Shown here: piece after piece, positions 32,901 through 44,100 of the stretch
How positions within the stretch are numbered: position 1 is the stretch's first letter
Layout of the letters: each line of letters starts with the position of its first letter
Assembly: GCF_905475395.1 (NCBI RefSeq)
Contig: NC_058338.1
Span: forward strand, 68,273,435 to 68,337,434
DNA: 64,000 bases
From: Chrysoperla carnea
Lineage: Eukaryota; Arthropoda; Insecta; Neuroptera; Chrysopidae
Reading direction: 5' to 3'
Made by a program: the position numbers and the translations under genes
Notes under the pieces: generated by a model
Told to the model about the DNA's origin: nothing
What the model saw: the letters and a program-made list of their open reading frames with translations, nothing else
Databases searched by the model: none

Positions 32901-35900
32901 AAAAAATATCACTAAAAGTAGTTTATCGCAAATAAATGATAAAAGTAAATTCCAAAACAGTTTAGTGCCGTTAAATAACGCCGAACAAGGTGACACAACC
33001 ATTGATGTAAACTATGAGCAATTTATAAATCAATTAGAAAATAAAATTCGTGAATGTAATGATAAACAAAAATATTCTCTTAACAAAAGAAAAAAATTAG
33101 CCCAGGAAAAAATTCGTAAAGATACTGATAATAATAGTAATAATAATAGGGAGGTTGCAAATGAGCCCCTAGCACCTAGTAATTCTGAAAATTCTGAAAA
33201 TCTTTGTACTGAAAATTCTGAAACTCTGTGTACTGAAAATTCTGAAACCGTTTGCAATTCATCGAACAATTTCAATGAAATAACGCAAGAACTTTCACAA
33301 TCTTCGTCCGATAACGACAGTGATGTCGAGTGTATTACACCAATCACATCAAAAGATAATCCAGTAATTTCAATAGATTCAGATCATGACTCAATAATAT
33401 CAGTTAACGAAAGTGAGGTAACCGATGTTGGGGATATTTGTTTAAATGTTTCTGGTGGAGAGATAATTGATGTGGAAAATAATAAAAATACAACAAAACA
33501 AGTATCGAATAGTTTAAATGTTTCAAAAGAAGAAGAAAGGGCACTTAATTTAAAAATGCGATTTCATACATATTGGACTGCAGATCGTGAAACATTTTAT
33601 AATCGATCGTGGGGTGGTGAAACTTATGATCATGAAGAGGAGCGTGATTTAATGCCAGGTAAATATTTTTTATTATTCATTAATCTTCTTAAAGGCTTTA
33701 TAAAGCGTGGTAACATTTTTATGATTTCGTGAATTATTTATATAGAGGATGGAAAATTTAGATGTTAAGTTTATGAATTTAAACAACAGCTGGCCGTTGA
33801 ATTTGACAGTTAAATTTTAGTCAACTGATTTTTTTTTAAATAAATATGATTTTTAATATTGTTAATGCGCATTCAATAATATTAATATTTTAAAAAAAAA
33901 TAAAATATTATATTGTAGTTGTAAAAAAAATTCAAAAATGATTGCTGATTTGACTAATCTGTTTCCCGTCTCGATACTACTATACTATCTTAATTACGAC
34001 ACAGTTACATTCACATAGGATACGGGTTACCAATTCTATTAGAGGCAATCCCCTCAAAGATTGTATACCGGAACTTATGTCTTGACGGATAAATTCAAGG
34101 TTGTGAATTCAAACCGTATCTGGTTCCCTATATTTTTACAAATAACATGAAAGTTTAAGCATTTTTCAAACATTCTCTTGGGATTTTGTTTATCTTATCA
34201 TGTCTTGTTAAAAAAACTCAACACCCTTTTCGAATGCACACAAGTTAAAATTGAGCGCAGGTCGACATTTTCTCTGTGGATTTCTCTGTTATACAGGTTT
34301 AGACAATAGAAAATTTGTATAGAAGCATCTATTTCTCGTGTAAATATTTGAAGGTTAAACTGATGGGATTTTAAGGATCAGGAATTTTCATTTATTCCAA
34401 TTTGATTAAAAAAATTAAAAAAGTTTAATTTTCTTTGTTTTTCGGAAGCTTCGCTGAAGGAATGGGCTAATCCAATTGATAAAATGCGCATGCATAGAAG
34501 TTTTGAAAGTAAAGTGCGGTGTCGTAATTGTCGACAACAAGGACACATAGCTAAAAATTGTCCAGTACCAGTAAAACCATGTAGTATGTGTGGTTCTAGG
34601 CAACATCGAGAATTTAAGTGTAATGAATCGTGCTGTTTAACGGTAAGCAAATAAAAAAGTATTCATTTCAAGTATTTACCGATTTGGGAAATATATACAT
34701 GCTTGGTCTTTTTAAATCGAGGGTAAATAGAAAAGGATAGTGCTATTAAAGTGGTATACCTTTTATTTTCTACTTACACTCAGTGTAAATAGTAAATATA
34801 TTAAACAATCCCAAAATTTCTTCCCAAATTTTCCTGAATCATAAATAATCAACTTATTTTTACAGTGTTTTTCGAAATTTCGCCGTTCATTTACTTCAAA
34901 TTGTAAACGATGCCTTAATTGGAGGAATATCTATTGTAAAACATGCAATAATAAAGGTCATGTACATGACCATTGTCCAGATTTATGGCGTCGTTATCAT
35001 TTAACAGTAAGTGTTGGAATGTGTTTATACTCTTAACATCCACTTTCCTATAGCTTTTTTGGGAGACGCTTGTGCTTAAAAAAATACTATATTTATCATT
35101 TTTTGCGAGATATCAAAGTAGTAATATCATTTCTTTTCTTTACTTTCAGGTAAAACCAGGAAAAATCATACAACCAACGCAAAAAAATCAAAAGAAATCC
35201 ACTAATTGGTGTTCAATATGTGCCACAAGAGGTCACTCAAGTGAAAAATGTTGTTACTATTATAATATTTCGCAAACTCCCCCAGATTCTATGCAAGTAA
35301 AACATTATTCAGATTTATATGATTATAATGGTGCATCACCAAAACGTAGAAAATATAACGCCGGAGAAGATAATCATTGGGATATTCATCAAGTGAAGTT
35401 TAGTAATCAAAATAGTAGTTTTCTTGCAAATGATCAAGAAAATTCGACTAAAACTACAACAACCACCTCGCATATTTTATCTGAACCTGAAAAAATGGAG
35501 AGAATTCATTTAATTTCCATTACATCAACTAAATCAGTTACAACTGAAACTGTTTCAATTGCAACTGTACCAAATGCATCTGAATATGTTCAATCAATCA
35601 CAAACACATCAAATGTCACGGAATTAAATGAAACTAAATCAGTTACAACTGTACCAATTTCACCTGAATCAGTTTCACTGTTACCTAAATGTGAAGTTAG
35701 CGTTCCAGAATCAAACAAAACTGTGTCGAATAGCGTCGAACAAATTGCAACTAAACCAGTTGCATTTGAATCAATACCAACTGCTATTGGTTCTGGCAAT
35801 ATATGCACTTCAGTCTCAACCGAACTGATACAAATTAAAACTAAATCAAGCGATATTGAAGAAGCTGTACTAAATTCAGTTATACCTAATCCAGTTATTA

Positions 35901-37072
35901 CTGAACCAAGTGTAAATTTACCAATTGTAACTCAATCAGTTATTCCGATTGGAGCAAGTGATCCAGTTCCTCAAATGGGAACTACTCAACCAGTTGTAAG
36001 TTTACCAAGTCTACCTCAATCAGTTATTCCGATTAGAGCAACTGAACCAGTTCCTCAAATGGAAACTACTCAACCAGTTGCTCCAATAAAACCAGTAATA
36101 GTTAGGACAAATTTATTTGAAACAGGGTCCATAGAATTGAGACCAGATATTGCAATTTCTAGTATCCAATCAATGAAAAAGACTTCTAATAAAAATTTTA
36201 ATTTGGATCTTCCATTAAATGGAAGGGAAGAACAGTGTGTGCATAGAGAAAATTTTATTAAAACTCTTAGTAAAAGATTTAAAGCCAGTGTTTATATAAA
36301 AACGAAAAATTCAAATAGAATTTTACATATTACAGCAAGCGAACAACATCGTCGCGAAATTGAAAATTGTCTCAAAGAGTTTTTAACTATAAAGCGGCCT
36401 GAACGTAGACCATCACATAACTTTGATTTTTTTATAAATAAAATTCGAAATGATTATCCGTTAATAGAAGAAGTATATAACTTACAAGACCCATATGCTT
36501 TATATCAAACTTATACAAATCAACGGATAAAGAAAAAAAACCCGGTAGAAATTATAAAGAAATTAAATGCATTTCGTAGAATACATTGTCAACAGATATC
36601 AGTAAAAACACGTAGGTCATTGGATTTTTTACATAATATTTATAACGGTCAACCAGTGCCCATAAATTTAAGAAGTAAAATAAAAACAGCATACAACCAT
36701 ATTTTTAAAAATACTAAAATTCACGAATTAGATGAAGTAATTAATGAATTTAATCAACGTCGACATATACAACAACCGCCAAAAATATCAAAACAACCAA
36801 CCCCAAAAAAATCACCGACTAAAAAACAAAAAAACAAGAAACAAAAACCAAAACCAAAACCAATACAAAAACCGACTGTATCATCCAGTACAAATGATGT
36901 GGAATTAATTAACTATGCGAATATGTTGGAGATGGCAACTAATATTCCAAAATATAGGATGATTATAAAACGATGTAAACATCGATATGTTATTAATAAA
37001 GAATTTTCGGCGAAAAATATACGATCACTTATGGCTGTAGGAGAACAATTAAAAATACCATTCCACACGTGA
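29938..37072 (+). CDS. ZCCHC7: ZCCHC7/Air-like zinc-knuckle protein, nuclear RNA surveillance
   Basis: Four coding exons, 29938-33658, 34449-34642, 34866-35006 and 35150-37072, in continuous phase give 1,992 residues (human 543). Yeast Air1/2 and ZCCHC7 present RNA to the poly(A)-polymerase/Mtr4 TRAMP complex for exosome decay. The core matches: CCHC knuckles CRNCRQQGHIAKNC (residue 1265), CSMCGSRQHREFKC (1285), CKTCNNKGHVHDHC (1329) followed by the family signature DLWRRYHLT, and CSICATRGHSSEKC (1373). Near the N terminus, LYSLVHY matches a short ZCCHC7 motif. Between them lie nine 7-residue NPNNFGI-type repeats (26-87), K/R-rich tandem blocks, and hydrophobic-acidic phrases such as IICLDSE and MICLEDSD. 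The C-terminal 600 residues are S/T-rich, then a possible folded segment (about 1700-1765), then Lys/Pro-rich. ATG abuts an acceptor, so a non-coding 5' exon is likely, and an upstream start cannot be excluded. Confidence 0.85.
30013..30198 (+). repeat. 21-bp coding minisatellite in the ZCCHC7-like gene
   Basis: Nine tandem units of 21 bases encode PNNxGxx heptads. Four central units encode the identical NPNNFGI phrase at DNA level or nearly so, while outer units have diverged (NNIGV, NNNGTH, NNAGN). The pattern suggests recent expansion from the middle. Because units are multiples of three, copy-number change keeps the frame. Confidence 0.9.
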
Positions 37073-38082
37073 CGGTTTATAGTCATTGTTTTTTTAAAGT
37101 ATGATGGTGTACACTGAGTGACAAAGAATCTGGGATAAAATTTTTAAGCTGAGTGAGATGAATGGTAACTTCTGACGTTTTTGAACTCAAATTTTTGGTA
37201 CGAAGATTAAAGACATCCATAGTTTAATCTTTGATCGGAAAAATCAAAGAAGAGGGCATAAGAAACGAAAAGCTCTCTACAATTTTGTTCAAATACTGTT
37301 AAGAATCTAATGTTTCGGAAGACTTATAGTTTATACCATTATAAAACCTAATATAATGCAATAATATAATGACAGGTCCATAAATCTTCCTTGACGCGTT
37401 ACCTACAACTGTTCTTTGGCGATTCTCTCCATTTGCAAATTAAAATCCGAACTGTGATTTATTAGTGATTAATCTCCATAGGCGAATTTTATTTATATTA
37501 ATGTACTCATTAAGGACTATACGAATCCATGGTTTGAGAAAATTGGAGTTATTTCCAATAAGGAAAGTGCACGGTCGTTTGTCGTTTCATTTGAGTGATA
37601 TATAATGCATCTAAAGACATATTTTTAAAGAGGACGAAACCATTCCTATGCCATATGTTCGATTTTTATCAGAATTTGGTCAAATTGTATACTCTCTGCT
37701 TTCATTTTTTGTAAAAACTAATATGGTCAATTCTTGGACTACAGATATTTTAATATAGTTTCTTTGGGGGCACGCCAATTCAGTTGTTTAACATAATCTT
37801 AAATTTGTCTCACTTTCTGCATCAGTGTGTTTAGTGTTTTAAATTTTAATATTAATTGTAAAGACATTTTTTTTTTTTTGTAATTTATAACTTTGAAGTC
37901 ATTTGCTTCGAATAAAAATGTTGAACTTTCTTTTTATTAATTTTTTTGAATTGAACTATTTAAACTTGTTGCACGAAAGACATTGTGTTGATCGACAATG
38001 GAATAATTTTTTCTTTTGGCTATTTCAAGTTGTTAGCTAAATTTTTTAATACAGATTATTTTTGATAACATTTACATGATTT

Positions 38083-38122
<40 letters not shown>

Positions 38123-38203
38123 GCTTAAAATTATGAAATTTTTAAAAATGAGGGAAGGTTTTTTGAAGATTTAGGGATTTATTATTTTTTTAAAAGATAA
38201 ATA
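37073..38203. other. ZCCHC7 3' region and spacer, with a 33-base A run
   Basis: The 3' UTR of the ZCCHC7-like gene must begin here. AATAAA occurs near 37912 and could serve as a polyadenylation signal, though AT-rich DNA makes this weak. An uninterrupted run of about 33 A lies at 38089-38121. It could be the tail of an old retroposed sequence, but no clear body precedes it. Confidence 0.4.
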
Positions 38204-39567
38204 GTGGAGTCAATGAGTGTTTTTACTTGGATGCCCTCAGGAACAGCTCCGATTTTGATGATTTTTTTTTCAGAACGATTCTTTTTGTATATTATTTAAA
38301 ATCAGAAACATTTCAGATGGGGGAAATAATCTGGAGGGGGAATAGCCAATGTCGTGACTGATATATCGACTCCCAGCCTAAATCGCTAATGATATAAGTT
38401 TGAAATTTCGAGAAATTATTGATTTTATACTGTAAATGTTACATAAAAAAGGATTTTTCGAAATTCATCCCCTAAAAGGGTGAAATAGGGGATGAAAGTT
38501 TGTATGAAAATATATAAAAACCGTCATTTTTGAGTTCATTTCTTAACCGATTTAAAAAATTCTTTCACCTATATAATGCTACATTATCAGCTAGTAAAAT
38601 GGGCTATATTTTATTTTCAAAAAAATTAAGGTTCCGTACCAAAAGTTAAAATCAATTAAATACTGAAACCGACATTTTTGAGTTCACTACGTTACCGATT
38701 TTAAAAATTTTTTCACCTATAGAATGCTACATTATCAACAAGTGACATGGCCGAATATTATTTTCAAAATTATTCGGGATTCGCACTAAAAGTCATGGTC
38801 AGGACAATCCATTAAATAGTGAACATAAGGGAACTTAAGAGAATTGAAGACTATAACGTGGATAACTACTAGTTATTTATATTGTTTAAACAATATTTTT
38901 GCAACTTAAAATAAAAAAATTCATTCTTGCGTGATTTTTTTCCACGCACACCAAAAATTGATTTTAACTTTTAGTGCGGAACCCTAACTTTTTTGAAAAT
39001 AAAATACAACATATGTTACTTGCTGATAATGTAGCATTCTATAGGTGAAAGAATTTTTAAAATCGGTAACGTAGTGAACTCAAAAATGTCGGTTTCAGTA
39101 TTTAATTGATTTTAACTTTTGGTACGGAACCTTAATATTTTTGAAAATAAAATATAGCCCATTTTACTTGCTGATAATGTAGCATTATATAGGTGAAAGA
39201 ATTTTTAAAATCGGTTAAGAAATGAACTCAAAAATGACGGTTTTTATATATTTTCATACAAACTTTCATCCCCTATTTCACCCTTGTTGGGGATGAATTT
39301 CGAAAAATCCTTTTTTATGTGACATTTACAGTATAAAATCAATAATTTCTCGAAATTTCAAACTTCTATCATTAGCGATTTAGGCTGGGATTCGATATAC
39401 CAGTCACGACATTGGCTATTCCCCCTCCAGATTATTTCCCCCATCTGAAATGTTTCTGATTTTAAATAATATACAAAAAGAATCGTTCTGAAAAAAAAAT
39501 CATCAAAATCGGAGCTGTTCCTGAGGACTTCCTAAGAAAGCCTGTTTTATGTATTCATTGACTCCAC
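38204..39567. mobile_element. 1.36-kb fold-back element with internal direct repeats
   Basis: Begins GTGGAGTCAATGAGTG and ends CATTGACTCCAC, with TA on both sides. The arms are inverted copies for roughly 600 bases each, with the turn near 38880. Within each arm a block of about 155 bases (TTTTTGAGTTCA, TTTCACCTATA, GCTACATTATCA) is present twice in tandem. No open frame. Architecturally it resembles the element at 9861-12042, but the sequences differ. Confidence 0.75.
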
Positions 39568-40508
39568 TAAAACGGGCGATGAAATAGACTGATTTTGGAA
39601 TTTCTTCTTCTTTTGGGAATTCTTATACTTATTAATTCGATAATTCGAGAATGATCTGTAGCCAATATTTAAATATAATTGGAAATGGTTGTGTGGGCGA
39701 GAAGTTTTACATTTTTCAAGTAGGAGAAAAATTTGAAAATCTAACGCGTGCTAATTATCAATACCTCACGAACCAAATTTGATGTTAATAAGCCCCACTT
39801 AAGTAAATAAGTTATTACATAATAAGCCGTCATAACATAACTAATTGTTAAAAAGATCTTAAATCTATCGACTAAATCTAAAAATATTTTTTTATTTGTA
39901 AATTTTATATAGAAATTCTTTCAAGTGAAATCTAATATAATGCATGAAATATCGGCTAAAATACGCAATAATTAATTGCTTTTAATTAAATTGTGATAAA
40001 AAATAAGTGTTTTTGTTTATTTATGCATAAAAGAAATGTAAATTGGAAGTTGTTAAATTTTTCATAGAAAAGCATTTATTTAATAATAAGAATTTGTTTC
40101 TGTTTTTTTAAGTTTAATAATAATTGTTTGAAAAAATTTGATTAAAGTTATCAAAAATTTCTTTTAATTACGTTTTTTTGATCAACCGTCTTATTTAACT
40201 AAAAGTAATAGATAATACATAAACATGAAAATACATATTTCGATAACAATGCAGTCGAACCAGTTAGCTAATTTTAGATTGCGTTCCGTTATACACCGCG
40301 AGCACTTTAGTGCTCTTACTGGAGAGAAATTCGTTCTGCCACAGTACTGTAGGGGAATAATGACGTTATATATCAGCGCCATTTTACTACTGCGGGTACT
40401 GGCGTTTTAAAGGTAAGTTACTCTTAGTGCTTTGGCCACGTCAAAATCAAACAGCGCCACTTTTATAACATTTCGCGTCAACTATTAATAAAAATAAATT
40501 ATTCATCA
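39568..40508. other. Spacer, nothing recognised
   Basis: AT-rich. At about 40230-40410 there is a GC-richer patch open in both strands (about 60 codons each way) with no family motif. It may be regulatory or a worn exon, but I cannot support either. Confidence 0.35.
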
Positions 40509-41022
40509 TAATAGGGAATATTCATGAAATTTAAATTTGGTTCAAATATTTTTCTTCCGTAACTTTAATGACTGGACATTTCAACTGAACCATTATTTTA
40601 GTAATTAATTTCTTTATAATTCCTTAAAATTAATTAATAAAAGTACAAATTCAGTGAGGACATTTAAAAATTTCTACAACGGAAATTCAAATTTTTATAC
40701 GGACGTGACATCAAAGTACGGGCTTGTCAAATTTGTTGACATACTGTATGATATTAATTACTTACATTTTATATGGTATTTCATTAAATTATACTATTCT
40801 ACGGCTTTTTATTAGAAAACTTAATAATCATGTGTGTAAATTAAATTCTATGTTGTAAATTCATTTTTTTAAAGTGTAAATTATATATTGAACTGTCAAA
40901 ATTTGACAGTTCACGTACTTATACGTCATGAACAGAGAGCGCCAAAAAACTGCGTTTAAATATCTCAAAATTATAATGTATTTTAAATATTTTTTTACAC
41001 TTAAATACAATATTCCCTATTA
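40509..41022. mobile_element. Possible MITE with ATAATAGGGAATATT ends
   Basis: ATAATAGGGAATATT at the left and its exact complement AATATTCCCTATTAT at the right, 514 bases overall. The interior contains a small 11-bp hairpin (GAACTGTCAAA around 40890-40912). The matching ends are short (15 bp), so this is a moderate call. Confidence 0.5.
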
Positions 41023-41141
41023 TAAAATGTTTAGTAAAATTTTTTTTTAAATAAAATTTTAGGTATTACATTCATATTACATAAAACAATAGTTATGAAT
41101 TTTTTTTCTGCGTTCAAAAAATAATTTTTTAATTTTTTTGT

Positions 41142-44100
41142 TCAGTCTTTTCTTTTATTTAATAACTCAACAGCCTCTTCCAGGCGTACGTTTGAATCGT
41201 CATTCTGAAAGTTAAAATTTTAATTGTAATAAATTTTCTTTACATTTTTTTTACATAAACATTTTTACAGCAGTAATTTTGAGATAACAGAATGGTCATA
41301 AACCTTTAAAATCGGGAATTATCAAATCAAAGGAATCTAAGAGAATCGCTTTTTATTATCATTTTTATCCAAATTAAATTACCAAAAATCTGCCACAACA
41401 GTTAAAATCACAAAATTTTTGTGATTTTTATAGGGATAAAATCAATATTAAGAGTAATTAGTATCCAAAAGAAAAAGTAAAAAAAATCGAATTTATTTGG
41501 CCTACAATTTTACCCTCTAATGATGTTAATCTAGTATGATAAAAGTTTGGGGAAATCAGGGAATTTTGAATGTTGATTGTCGTGGCAAACCCTGGAAATT
41601 TTGACTTTCAAAATGTACAGTTATCCAACGTTCAAATTTCGCTAAAGACACAAGTTTGTATTTTTGAGTAATGGAAAACTAAAATGATCATTCTATTGTG
41701 CTTATCATGGAAGTATAATACCTGTTTTAAATACCGTTTCTTTTCTGTTGGATTATTTTGAATATTTTTTGATCTTACAAACGGTGCTAAATATAGAGGA
41801 TCCACATTTTCAATTTTATTAAAACCAGTAAAGTAACTAATTATTAAACCAAGGATTATTGTAAATATTGTACCAATTGCGGTATATAACATAAAAGTTA
41901 TTCGATACATGAAAAATACTTTCCTATAAAAATAAAAATAATTTACTTTTAATTATTTTCAAATGTTGTGTAAATAATACTTTACGTTTCATCGTAATCA
42001 TTTATTGACTGAGTTGTACTTAAAGTTTCTGTAATATTAAACGAACATCCATCAGTAAAAACAGGTTTAACTGGATAACGTATTCTTCCCGATGCTAACA
42101 TTGATTGAGCCCCAAAACAAATCCAACTCATAAACAATAGTCCACTTAAACCGGCGTAGAATGCTCCCTAAAATAGGAAATCGGTGTTTAATTTAAAAAA
42201 AAAAAGAAGAAGAATGTAATGAATTTGGAATTGTAAGCTTTATAAATATTATACTACCTTTGCATTTGCCCATGGGAATATGATACCCAAAGTAAACACA
42301 CCAAGTAAAGGACCGGTAGAAACTGAACCCAGAGCAACGCGTAACTGAAAATAAATGTATTATAATTAACAAAGCGATAAAAATTGTCTTCAAGTACACT
42401 ATTCACTAGCCGAGCCCACACATTGACAAACCCGCACTGCTGATTTGCTTGCCATACCTGGACTTCTGATTAATATGTGTAGAACATTATACATATTAGT
42501 GAGTCTCTACGGATTGACTAACATCAGTGTTGTTTATTTATTTTACGACCTTAGTTACTACTAGGTACTTATTGTACCTTGATGACCGACCTTTACTCCG
42601 TATTTTTTGAGTTAAAAAGACACAAATTTTATCACTAATATAAGAACCACGTCGCCAATAGATATCAGGAATATAGTCATATTTTGCAGTTGATGTTGCA
42701 TTTTTTCCTGAAAACTTGGATAAAACAACGTTTTCTAAAAATGAAACCTAGCTATATCGATTTTTCGCCCCAAAAACCTCTTGTATACTAAGTTTTTTAA
42801 AATCCTTGGAGCCTGATGATTGCTGATTAAGGTAGTTCCTCCGCGACCGTCCAGTCAAAAAGTTTTGGACTAATACTATCATTCAGTGCATTAACTGTGC
42901 TATGACTATTATACATATACCATATATTATTTTGACAAGACTGTAGTTCCTCACTACTGTTTCTAGTATACATATAAGCACACACACTATGACATATGCC
43001 TTTAACATTAGTCTTCATATCTTTTCCACAAAAATCATCGCTAAAACGAGTTATTTATTTAAGTTTTTTATCGAAACTATATGGTAAATAATTTTTATTT
43101 TTATTTATATATTTTCTAAATATAGTATTCTACATTATATTAGTTTTTCATAGAGATGGTGGACGTCATTCATTGGTAAATAAATATAATATTTGTAAAT
43201 TTGTGTATTTTTATACACTTCTCCCATGTACACGTACAAATTGCGTCACTTTTAATTGCTAATATCTCATGTATGGCATGGTAAATCATCTTCTAATTTT
43301 AACAGCAAGTGTATTATGAATTAAATATTTTATATTCTGAGTTTTGAGAAATTCTTGGAATATCAACTTTCGTGTAGGTACTACCTTAAGTTAAGTTTTA
43401 GTTTTTTAAGTTTATTTTCATATGCAATCACCATTACGAATTGCCACACATTGGCAAGAGGATACGCTATGCCAACATGCCCAATGGACACAGCATAGTC
43501 TCTCGTCAATGAATGGTGTATTTAAGAAAAATATGCTCACTTGAAGTATTTGACCTAATTTGGCTACCGTAGAAGCTAATCCAAGTGTCAGAATTCCAAT
43601 TACAAAAACTACAATTTTTACAATAGCTTGTTCCTGTTTTGGTGTTAATTGCTTAAAAATGGGCTTAAAGCAATCCTCCAAAAACACAGCTGCCAATGAG
43701 TTTAAGCTGCCTGATAAAGAACTCAGTGAAGCACTTAAAACCCCAGCTAAAAATAATCCAGATGCCCCAGGGAAATCTTTTAATGAATCAACAACAAGTA
43801 GTGGTAGAAGTTGATCTTTTGCTGACACAATCTGAAAAAAAATTAATATAGGTAATATTTTTTTGTCAAAATAAAAATTTGGATTTTTTATTACGTTCGT
43901 TGTAACAGGATCACAATTTAAATAAGTTGCAAAAATAATCAGACCTGCGTAAGTACATAATCCAATAAAAATAGCTTTAAATAATAAAAATAACCAAAAT
44001 GCTCTAAAACAAATTAAAAAATAGTTTTAGAGAGGAACAACAAGAAAAATAGGTACTTATATAAATGTGTAGTATTGGCGAATTCGGTTTTCTTAAAAAT

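Noticed and set aside
38089-38121. Poly(A) tail of a processed gene copy
   Set aside because: No recognisable gene body or target duplication next to the A run.
40191-40410. Small gene open on both strands
   Set aside because: No recognisable motif in either translation and no splice context; left as an unexplained GC-richer patch.
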